Part shown: piece after piece, positions 16,173 to 22,195 of the stretch
Position numbering within the stretch: the first letter of the stretch is position 1
Layout of the letters: each line of letters opens with the position of its first letter
The notes under the pieces: generated by a model
What the model was told of the DNA's origin: nothing
The model's database searches: none
The model's input: the letters and a program-made list of their open reading frames with translations, nothing else
Made by a program: the position numbers and the translations under genes
NCBI GenBank assembly: GCA_015065795.1
Contig: SVPO01000005.1
Coordinates: 1 to 39,933, forward strand
Direction: 5' to 3'
DNA length: 39,933 bases
Source of the DNA: Oscillospiraceae bacterium
GTDB lineage: Bacteria; Bacillota; Clostridia; Oscillospirales; Acutalibacteraceae

Positions 16173-16202
16173 TATTATTTTACCGGAGTTAAGATTTATT
16201 CA
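16173..16202 (-). promoter_or_regulatory. Candidate forespore (sigma-G/sigma-F type) promoter of gpr
   Basis: Minus strand TGAATA (complement of 16197-16202), 17-base spacer, AATAATA (complement of 16173-16179). This fits the sigma-G pattern TGaATA-N17/18-CATaaTA with one mismatch and gives a leader of about 20 bases before gpr. In Bacillus subtilis gpr is under sigma-F and sigma-G control. No sigma-A pair is evident here. Confidence 0.5.
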
Positions 16203-16244
16203 TAAATTGTGACGCAACATCAAGTAAAAAACACCGACTGGGTA

Positions 16245-16273
16245 TTGACCTTTTGGAATAATTATGTCATAAT
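16245..16273 (+). promoter_or_regulatory. Promoter with palindromic -10 region, zinc-ribbon operon
   Basis: TTGACC (16245-16250), 17-base spacer, CATAAT (16268-16273). The -10 box is the right arm of a perfect palindrome ATTATG-T-CATAAT (16261-16273), a possible operator. A second TATAAT lies at 16283-16288 without a good -35. Confidence 0.55.
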
Positions 16274-16352
16274 TGCAATGACTATAATGTGTATACATAT
16301 CGTCGCGCATTATGTATAATTCTGCGCAAACATACAATCAGGGAGATGCCTT

Positions 16353-17156
16353 ATGAGAGTTTGTCTCAATTGCGGAAAAAATATCCGTGATGGTGCCGAT
16401 TTCTGCACCTCCTGCGGCGCGCCCGCGCCTGCACCGGAATATAACGCCGAAGCCACCAGAACCGAGGACGCATCGTACACGCAGCCCGGCGGCGCAGCTT
16501 CCGGACAGACCGCTTCTGCCGGTCTGTCAACGGATGTGCCTCTCATCACCCTTGCTCCGGAGCGCAACCCGTTCTCCAAGCAGAGACTGATCCGCACCGG
16601 AAAGATGGTGCTGGCAACGACCGTTGTGATCATCCTTGCCGTTGCCGCCGTTTTTATCGCGGCAATCATGGAGACCAACCCCGGCAAGGAGAACCCGTTC
16701 ACCGAAACCACGCTGAGCACCGAAGCATACAGCCAGTGCCGCGCTCTTGTCAACGACGTCCGAAACGATAACTTTGAGCTTATTATCAATGACGTTATTC
16801 AGATGGAGGGCGATTTCGAGGATTACAACTTCCTCTCCCGCTACGAAGAACTGTTCAAGGGTATTGTTCCAGACGACTCCAGCGACAAAACAGCGGTCCT
16901 TTACCGTGACTGCTGCTTCTTCGTTGCATATTCTGAATTCCTTGCAAAGAAATTCGAAAACTATGCAAGCAGCGGACTGCTGTCATCCCTTTATCTGGAT
17001 GATGCTGAAATGTACAGATCCCATGCCGACACGCTGTGGAACAAACTGGAGAATGCTCAGACCGAGGAGCATCTGCAGCTCATCATCGACTATTGCGCCG
17101 AACATAATATAATCTACCGCAAGGCTGACCTTGCATCCGCATCCGACGCAGCGTAA
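16353..17156 (+). CDS. Zinc-ribbon membrane protein (first of three)
   Basis: A 267-residue protein. It starts with a zinc ribbon, CLNCGKNIRDGADFCTSCGA (two CxxC pairs). A Pro/Ala/Thr-rich linker, one transmembrane helix (MVLATTVVIILAVAAVFIAAIM, about 88-109) and a C-terminal helical domain of about 155 residues follow; the domain resembles no family I know. The ribbon should be cytoplasmic and the C-terminal domain outside, if the usual topology of these clostridial proteins holds. AGGGAG precedes the ATG. It heads a three-gene run whose members share the ribbon-linker-membrane layout but not their C-terminal parts. Function unknown. Confidence 0.82.
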   Translation: MRVCLNCGKNIRDGADFCTSCGAPAPAPEYNAEATRTEDASYTQPGGAASGQTASAGLSTDVPLITLAPERNPFSKQRLIRTGKMVLATTVVIILAVAAVFIAAIMETNPGKENPFTETTLSTEAYSQCRALVNDVRNDNFELIINDVIQMEGDFEDYNFLSRYEELFKGIVPDDSSDKTAVLYRDCCFFVAYSEFLAKKFENYASSGLLSSLYLDDAEMYRSHADTLWNKLENAQTEEHLQLIIDYCAEHNIIYRKADLASASDAA

Positions 17157-17253
17157 ACATCCCTGTTGTTACACACCTTATTTCCGCAATTGTGCGGATC
17201 AATAACTCAGAAAAATCAATCAGAAAAGATAATCGAAAGGAAAGGTAAACACT

Positions 17254-17715
17254 ATGAATTGCAAGTTCTGTGGTAATTTCGTTCCCGAAGGAAAAGACAG
17301 CTGCCCCGTCTGCGGACGCCGTCCCGACGAAGAACCTATCGGCAAGCTGCTGAGCGAAAACCAGCCCAACACCGCCATGCAGACCACCGAACCCGCTGCC
17401 GCTGCTGCCGAACCTGCCGAGAAGCAGCAGAAGCATCCCAAGGGACTTTTCCTGCCCATGCTCCTGATCGGTATCAGTGTCGCCGGTTGGCTCTATGGTC
17501 TGATCGCCGACAGCAAGATCATCGGTTCGCTGTGGGCTGACCTCATGGGAGTTATGGGTCTGTCCAAGAATTCCGGTTATGTTATCGGAGAAGACATTTC
17601 ATCGCTCCTCCCCGGCGCTCTGCTCATTGCAGGTCTCGCTATCCTGCTGACCATCATCGGCATCATCGGTGTCGCCATGCTGATCAAGCGCCTCATCAAC
17701 CGCGTCAAGTATTGA
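17254..17715 (+). CDS. Zinc-ribbon membrane protein (second of three)
   Basis: A 153-residue protein starting with the zinc ribbon CKFCGNFVPEGKDSCPVCGR, then an Ala/Glu-rich linker and two transmembrane helices (FLPMLLIGISVAGWLYGLIA, about 67-86, and ALLIAGLAILLTIIGIIGVAMLI, about 121-144). The segment between the helices is short and would face outside. It ends with a basic tail. GAAAGGAAAGG precedes the ATG. It lies 97 bases after the first zinc-ribbon gene and 82 bases before the third, with no terminator seen between them. Function unknown. Confidence 0.8.
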   Translation: MNCKFCGNFVPEGKDSCPVCGRRPDEEPIGKLLSENQPNTAMQTTEPAAAAAEPAEKQQKHPKGLFLPMLLIGISVAGWLYGLIADSKIIGSLWADLMGVMGLSKNSGYVIGEDISSLLPGALLIAGLAILLTIIGIIGVAMLIKRLINRVKY

Positions 17716-17797
17716 TTTTCCGTGGGACTTCCCACTTGAGTTTTTAGCTACCGGCTGACCGCCGGATAATTCTTCTCCCGGAAAGGAGTTGTCCGAT

Positions 17798-18403
17798 ATG
17801 GTATGCGGAAAATGCTCCGCTATTAACGACGACGGCGATCGCTTCTGTTTCAGGTGCGGCGCTCAGCTTCCGGTTACCGACCAGCCGGAAGGCAGCGGCA
17901 ATCCCGGAGCTGAATCATACGCTCATCAGAATCATCAGTCGGCGGCGGGCGAAACCTTCAAGCCGACCACCGAGGATCGTCTTGCCATCAGTGCAACCAC
18001 TACACTGGCTGCCAAAAAAGCCCGAATCGCCGACGTAAAGGCTATGCGTCCGCTCACACAGACCGCATACAACATCGTCGAATCGGATCGCGGTCCGGTT
18101 TACTCCACCCTTATCTCTCTGCTGCACGTTATCGTTTCGCTGTTTATCGTAGCCGATATCATCACGATCTTCGACACCGTGAACCTTATCGTTAAATCCT
18201 ACGCCGCCAGCGATATTGAGGGCAGCATCACCAACGTTTCGTACGTTAACCAGAGAGGTGAAAACCAGCTGCGCCTGATCTGGGCTCTGGTTTTCTTTGT
18301 GGTACTGATTCTGGCATTCATTATCATCGGTCGTCTCAGCATCCGCATCCGCAAGGTCAACCGCAAGAAAAAGCGCGAGAATCTCAATTCCAGAATCGAC
18401 TGA
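17798..18403 (+). CDS. Zinc-ribbon membrane protein (third of three)
   Basis: A 201-residue protein with a zinc ribbon (CGKCSAINDDGDRFCFRCGA), a polar linker, and two transmembrane helices (LISLLHVIVSLFIVADIITIF and LIWALVFFVVLILAFIIIGRLSI). A short extracytoplasmic loop separates the helices and the tail is very basic (RIRKVNRKKKREN). The track uses a TTG at 17789; the ATG at 17798 is chosen because AAGGAG lies 9 bases upstream, whereas it abuts the TTG. It closes the zinc-ribbon run and is followed by a terminator. Function unknown. Confidence 0.8.
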   Translation: MVCGKCSAINDDGDRFCFRCGAQLPVTDQPEGSGNPGAESYAHQNHQSAAGETFKPTTEDRLAISATTTLAAKKARIADVKAMRPLTQTAYNIVESDRGPVYSTLISLLHVIVSLFIVADIITIFDTVNLIVKSYAASDIEGSITNVSYVNQRGENQLRLIWALVFFVVLILAFIIIGRLSIRIRKVNRKKKRENLNSRID

Positions 18404-18432
18404 TAAAGCCGGTTCCTATGCAACAATAACTG

Positions 18433-18477
18433 AAACCGCCGCACGTTCTGCATCACACAGATCGCGCGGCGGTTTTT
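18433..18477 (+). terminator. Rho-independent terminator after zinc-ribbon genes
   Basis: AAACCGCCGC pairs with GCGGCGGTTT, followed by TTTTTGCG. It may also serve the convergent XRE gene, although the U-tract on that side is short. Confidence 0.8.
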
Positions 18478-18488
18478 GCGTTGATTGC

Positions 18489-19046
18489 TTAGTCTTTTGA
18501 TGTTTTTCTGAGCACAGGGCGACCGAGGAACCCCTTAAGCTCCACCTCGGCGGCGTATCTGAGGGAGTAGGCCGCTTCTCCCCTGTTAAGGGATTCGGTG
18601 ATTTCTTTGATCTCACGGCGGACGTCATCCTCTGTGGCGTACCAGCCCAGAAGCACGGTGTGTTCACCCCAGAAACCCACGCGATCGATGCCGTTCAGGA
18701 TGAACCGCGGCTCGTCCTTGCCCGGAGCAAGGATAGACGAGCACTTGACCGAAGTGCAGTTGACCACGTTCTGCCCGTCATAGGTTGTGATGGCGATTTT
18801 TCCCGATGATACTCGCACAGGACTGTTATCCTGCTTATCCTCGCCGTCGGAAGCGTCGCAGAGCAGGTAGTCCAGCGATACATTCAGCTCTCTGGAAATG
18901 GCGATCAGCTTTTCGGTCTCCGGATAGCCGCTGTCCGACTCCCACTTGGATATTGCCTGACGGGAGACGCCCAGCAATTCCGCCAGTCCTTCCTGCGTGA
19001 TGCCTCTCTGCTTTCTGATCTCCCTGAGATTATTGCCAAAGCTCAT
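18489..19046 (-). CDS. XRE family transcriptional regulator
   Basis: A 185-residue regulator with an N-terminal Cro/C1-type helix-turn-helix: FGNNLREIRKQRGITQEGLAELLGVSRQAISKWESDSGYPETEKLIAISRELNVSLDYLL (about 3-62). A C-terminal part of about 120 residues follows; it is not a known ligand domain to me. It contains a beta-rich segment (KIAITTYDGQNVVNCTSVKCSSIL) that resembles PH-like clostridial regulators. No membrane helix is present. The gene has its own promoter region carrying a GTTGGTGG/CCACCAAC dyad, so autoregulation is plausible. Targets are unknown; the divergent or nearby membrane-protein genes are candidates. Confidence 0.88.
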   Translation of the reverse strand: MSFGNNLREIRKQRGITQEGLAELLGVSRQAISKWESDSGYPETEKLIAISRELNVSLDYLLCDASDGEDKQDNSPVRVSSGKIAITTYDGQNVVNCTSVKCSSILAPGKDEPRFILNGIDRVGFWGEHTVLLGWYATEDDVRREIKEITESLNRGEAAYSLRYAAEVELKGFLGRPVLRKTSKD

Positions 19047-19065
19047 GCGTAATTATTCCTTTCAC

Positions 19066-19111
19066 GTTGGTGGCTCAATTATAGCTCAACGGGCACATAA
19101 TTACCACCAAC
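19066..19111. promoter_or_regulatory. Dyad operator candidate around XRE promoter
   Basis: GTTGGTGG (19066-19073) and CCACCAAC (19104-19111) form a perfect 8-bp inverted repeat whose inner flanks AATTA and TAATT are also complementary. A minus-strand TATAAT (complement of about 19078-19083) lies just inside the left arm, about 40 bases before the XRE start codon. The placement suits autoregulation by the XRE protein. Confidence 0.45.
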
Positions 19112-19174
19112 TCGGATTTGCGATTGCGCAACGCAGGGTTGCGTTGGCTTTGCTATGCGCTTTTCTGACATTTG

Positions 19175-20662
19175 TCAGTCAATAAAGACGTAAGGTATTC
19201 CAAAGGCTCCATCAAAGGAATAGACGGTGACAGCATCGCCTTCGGATAGTCCTATGTACTGTTCGAAGCTGACCCTGATTGACATATCTCCGCCCTTGAA
19301 CAGCAGAAGCTCTACATAGTAGCTCTGCGCGCCTTTGCTGGTACGGGATGTTCGTTTGTCGATGACGACCGCCTGCTGTTCGGTCGGCACGGATTTGTCG
19401 AAGTCATAATTGGTCTGCGACACTGCTCCGACGGAATAAAAGAGCAGGAACAACACCAGCATGACAACTGAGACCTTACGTCTGCGCCATTCCTTTGTAC
19501 TCACCAGCATGAGTACCACCAGCACGGCAAATACTATTCCGATGAGCAGACTCAGTCTGCCATAGGCGGTGAAGTTGAAATCCAGCAGCGAGCGCAGCGC
19601 AGGAAGCAGCGAGGAGAACATCATAAGCGAAAGCAGCGAAACCTTGCCTTTGTTCTCCTTGTCCTCCAGAATGGTAAGCTCTTTGGGGAAGCAGATATAC
19701 GCAATCAGCAGCACGGGCAGCGCCGCTATCGACAGAATCGAGAACAGCTTGTAGGGCACATCAATGAAGAACCACGGCAGGTTCACAAGTCCGAGATACA
19801 CACCGAAGCACACCTTGAGCACGCGGAACACTTTTATCCTGCGCGATTCAGGCTGCGGCTCGACTTCCTCAGGTTCTTCGGCTGCGGCTGCAGTTTTTGA
19901 TTTCAGGGGCACAAGCGCGGTCTTTCCGGGAGCGAGGTCCTTCCAGAAGGTATCAAACGCCGCCGTTTCGTCGGTCATGATCTGGCTGAAGCGGTACTTT
20001 TTGCCCTTGGTTTTGATTACCGCCTGACCTTTGAAGGGGCCGTTCAACTCTCTTACTCTCACCGAAATGATGCTGTCCACGGGAATCACGATGTCCTCCG
20101 CGCCGGGCTGGCGGTATTCCTCACCGCTCTGCAGCAGCGCTTCGTCGGTACCCTTGAAATCCGAGCAGATGTGGTAGGCTATCAGCTCCTTGTTTCTGCA
20201 GACAAGCTGATAGCGCTTGCTGTTCCACACATTGACCACGAGGGTCAGCGGACGCATTTTCTCCTCAAGGCGCTGCTCCTCCTCGGTCAGCTCGACCTCG
20301 GGTTCGGAGTCCTCAGTTTTCGCCTCGACGGCTTTGGCTTTTTTGCTCCTGTATATCGCCGACCAGATGAACAGCGCTCCGAACATGGCTGCGGTAACCA
20401 CGCCGTTCCACGGCTTTGGCAGAAGACGCGGAAACATGAGCAGTGCAAAGAATGCATATATGAAAAGATAGCCTTTCCAGCCCACCAGCATACTGAACAG
20501 CGCGCCCACGCCCGTTCCAATGATGCCCACAATGTAGATCGCGCGCTGCCACATCTGTGTGTGCGAACCGGTCAGGATGCCGTCGAACGCGATGGCGAGT
20601 GCGATTGCTGCGGCTATAACAGCAACGCCGACAGCTATACGGATCTTTGTTGATTTCTTCAT
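19175..20662 (-). CDS. Large multi-spanning membrane protein, unknown function
   Basis: A 495-residue membrane protein. Three or four helices at the N-terminus (VGVAVIAAAIALAIAF, AIYIVGIIGTGVGALFSMLV, YLFIYAFFALLMF, VVTAAMFGALFIWSAIY) precede a cytoplasmic region of about 170 residues. That region has a beta-rich core (VVNVWNSKRYQLVCRNKELIAYHI ... IVIPVDSIISVRVRELNGPFKGQAVIKTKGKKYRF) that looks PH-like. A second group of about six helices follows, then an extracytoplasmic-type C-terminal segment (QQAVVIDKRTSRTSKGAQSYYVELLLFKGG...). AGGAGA precedes the ATG. A terminator separates it from the PH-domain gene upstream. I do not recognise the family; the PH-like reading is inference. Confidence 0.75.
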   Translation of the reverse strand: MKKSTKIRIAVGVAVIAAAIALAIAFDGILTGSHTQMWQRAIYIVGIIGTGVGALFSMLVGWKGYLFIYAFFALLMFPRLLPKPWNGVVTAAMFGALFIWSAIYRSKKAKAVEAKTEDSEPEVELTEEEQRLEEKMRPLTLVVNVWNSKRYQLVCRNKELIAYHICSDFKGTDEALLQSGEEYRQPGAEDIVIPVDSIISVRVRELNGPFKGQAVIKTKGKKYRFSQIMTDETAAFDTFWKDLAPGKTALVPLKSKTAAAAEEPEEVEPQPESRRIKVFRVLKVCFGVYLGLVNLPWFFIDVPYKLFSILSIAALPVLLIAYICFPKELTILEDKENKGKVSLLSLMMFSSLLPALRSLLDFNFTAYGRLSLLIGIVFAVLVVLMLVSTKEWRRRKVSVVMLVLFLLFYSVGAVSQTNYDFDKSVPTEQQAVVIDKRTSRTSKGAQSYYVELLLFKGGDMSIRVSFEQYIGLSEGDAVTVYSFDGAFGIPYVFID

Positions 20663-20687
20663 TTCTCAAATTCTCCTCTGATTTCTC

Positions 20688-20739
20688 AAAAAAGCGCCTC
20701 GCCCGGCTGCATCCACGGGATGTCGTCAGGCGGGGCGCT
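20688..20739 (-). terminator. Rho-independent terminator after PH-domain gene
   Basis: On the minus strand AGCGCCCCGCC pairs with GGCGAGGCGCT, followed by TTTTT. It lies 14 bases after the PH-domain gene stop. Confidence 0.8.
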
Positions 20740-20752
20740 GTATTTCTTTGGC

Positions 20753-21130
20753 TTACAGGACGAAGGTGCCGATGATACGGGCGATGCGGCTGATATCGCA
20801 GCCGCCGGAGAACTCGAAGACCAGCTTGTCATCAAGACCGCTGAAGTACAGCTCCAGCTCGGAGTCGAGATCCATAACGCCGGAGGTCTCAACGGAGAAC
20901 AGGTTGATCTTTCTGTAGGGCAGGGAGGTGAAATCCTGCTTGGTACCGGTCATGCCCTGAACGTTGACGGCGATGATGCGAAGGTCGGTGAATACGACGT
21001 AGTCGCGCATTGCCTTGTATGTACCGATGATATTCTCCTCGGGCAGCAGCAGAGCGATAAGTCCGTCGCCCACAGCGCTGTTGTCAACTCTCTTGAGCTT
21101 GAAAAGGGAACCGTTCTTGAAATCGATCAT
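20753..21130 (-). CDS. Bacterial PH-domain (bPH_1) protein
   Basis: A 125-residue single-domain protein matching the short bacterial PH family. The diagnostic core is EENIIGTYKAMRDYVVFTDLRIIAVNVQGMTGTKQDFTSLPYRKINLFSVETSGVMDLDSELELYFSG. There is no membrane helix or signal, so it is cytoplasmic. Members of this family have a PH fold, are often ring-forming oligomers, and lack a settled function. The track start at 21292 reads through the promoter; the ATG at 21130 has AAGGAGGATTATATC before it. It is a single-gene unit with its own promoter and terminator. Confidence 0.92.
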   Translation of the reverse strand: MIDFKNGSLFKLKRVDNSAVGDGLIALLLPEENIIGTYKAMRDYVVFTDLRIIAVNVQGMTGTKQDFTSLPYRKINLFSVETSGVMDLDSELELYFSGLDDKLVFEFSGGCDISRIARIIGTFVL

Positions 21131-21194
21131 GATATAATCCTCCTTGAAACCTGATGGACAGATGCCGCAATCGGCGGCGCACTGCGTTATGTCA

Positions 21195-21223
21195 ATCATA
21201 CCACAGTACACCGCCGATTGCAA
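21195..21223 (-). promoter_or_regulatory. Sigma-A promoter of PH-domain gene
   Basis: Minus strand TTGCAA (complement of 21218-21223), 17-base spacer, TATGAT (complement of 21195-21200). It overlaps the sequence just after the small XRE gene and gives a leader of about 60 bases. Confidence 0.65.
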
Positions 21224-21231
21224 GTATTTGC

Positions 21232-21426
21232 TTATTCGGGCCAGAACAGCTCGTCCAGCGTTTTGCCAAGAACCCTGCATATGGCTACGCAAAGGTTGAT
21301 TGTAGGATTATAGTCGCCCTTTTCGATGGCGCTGATGGTCTGTCGGGAGACGTTGACACGGTCGGCAAGATCCTGCTGAGAAAGATCCATAGCTGCACGG
21401 GCGGATTTCAGACGCAGGTTTTTCAT
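21232..21426 (-). CDS. Small XRE-type helix-turn-helix regulator
   Basis: A 64-residue protein that is essentially one Cro/C1 helix-turn-helix domain: MKNLRLKSARAAMDLSQQDLADRVNVSRQTISAIEKGDYNPTINLCVAICRVLGKTLDELFW. This short type (YgzD/HigA-like length) commonly sits beside membrane-protein genes in Firmicutes. Its ATG overlaps the stop of the upstream membrane-protein gene (ATGA), so the two are translationally coupled. It is the natural candidate for binding the paired AAAGCGCTTT palindromes at the operon promoter, although this is inference. Confidence 0.93.
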   Translation of the reverse strand: MKNLRLKSARAAMDLSQQDLADRVNVSRQTISAIEKGDYNPTINLCVAICRVLGKTLDELFWPE

Positions 21427-21953
21427 TCGTCATCCGCCTCCTCAATAGCCGACTGCTTTTTCTGAGCGGAGCCGCGAATGACAAGACCGATGCACACCGC
21501 TGCACCGACGACACCGATGGCAAGATTAAGCACGGCAACGCTCAGCCTGCCTTCCTCAAGCAGCCTGCCGTTCAGAACAGCCCAGACACCCATGGCGAGG
21601 TTGATTCCGCCGAGGATCCCGAACAGAACCTTTCGGCTCGATGCGTTCTCGGTAAAGCCCACAAAAGCATCCTTGGCAACACCAATGACGGCAAACACCG
21701 CCACGCCGATGATGATGCACAGTCCGATGCCGATGGAGGCATCCAGAACGGGATTTTCCACAAGCTTGCTGTAGAAGATGTAGCACACCAGAGAGAGCAT
21801 GAGGGTGTAGAATCCGGCCCCGAGAGCCTTGCCTCTGGCTATGAGCTGACGCTCGTCGAACTGCGCGGACTTGCCGCGGCACTTTACGGTGACAGCACCG
21901 GTGACAACTGCGATGACAACCATGATCGCCAGCATGATAATGAATTCCAGCAT
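21423..21953 (-). CDS. DERQ-motif membrane protein, coupled to XRE regulator
   Basis: A 176-residue protein with about five membrane helices. After the first helix comes a short cytoplasmic loop with the motif FDERQLIARGKALGAGF (about 32-48). This motif recurs in small clostridial membrane proteins paired with short XRE regulators. The C-terminus is charged (KKQSAIEEADDE) and overlaps the regulator gene by four bases. AGGAGG precedes the ATG. The promoter at 22095-22123 is flanked by two identical palindromes. Biochemical function is unknown; a sensor or stress-response membrane module is inference from the pairing. Confidence 0.82.
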   Translation of the reverse strand: MLEFIIMLAIMVVIAVVTGAVTVKCRGKSAQFDERQLIARGKALGAGFYTLMLSLVCYIFYSKLVENPVLDASIGIGLCIIIGVAVFAVIGVAKDAFVGFTENASSRKVLFGILGGINLAMGVWAVLNGRLLEEGRLSVAVLNLAIGVVGAAVCIGLVIRGSAQKKQSAIEEADDE

Positions 21954-22067
21954 TGTGATTTCCTCCTGTAATTGCGCGGCAGCACGCCGCTTGCTTATTC
22001 TGATTTCTTCGACTGACAGTCAGACGGATGAAAACTCCCGCGGTGAGATTTCATTGTGTGACGAACA

Positions 22068-22079
22068 AAAGCGCTTTCG
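22068..22079. promoter_or_regulatory. Operator candidate, downstream copy
   Basis: AAAGCGCTTTCG, containing the perfect 10-bp palindrome AAAGCGCTTT. It lies just after the expected transcription start of the membrane protein/XRE operon, 41 bp (about four helical turns) from the upstream copy. The core also resembles a catabolite-response element (TGAAAGCGCTTTCA type). Confidence 0.6.
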
Positions 22080-22094
22080 TCTGTCGATGGCATG

Positions 22095-22123
22095 AGTATA
22101 CCATTGCGAAAGCGCTTTGTCAA
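22095..22123 (-). promoter_or_regulatory. Strong sigma-A promoter of membrane protein/XRE operon
   Basis: Minus strand TTGACA (complement of 22118-22123), 17-base spacer, TATACT (complement of 22095-22100). The spacer contains the upstream palindrome. Confidence 0.8.
22107..22118. promoter_or_regulatory. Operator candidate, upstream copy
   Basis: CGAAAGCGCTTT, an inverted copy of the element at 22068-22079, so the two make a perfect 12-bp inverted repeat. It fills the spacer next to the -35 box, so a bound protein would block RNA polymerase. Confidence 0.6.
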
Positions 22124-22155
22124 GTATATTTTACAAAATTCTTTTATAAGATGAT

Positions 22156-22178
22156 TTACGCGTGTCTCAGACGCGTAA
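22156..22178. repeat. Perfect hairpin after mfd, weak terminator candidate
   Basis: TTACGCGT and ACGCGTAA form an 8-bp perfect stem with a 7-base loop, 18 bases after the mfd stop. The minus-strand sequence after it is only ATCATCTTAT, so termination would be weak. Confidence 0.4.
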
Positions 22179-22195
22179 TTCTATTGCCAGCCGCA

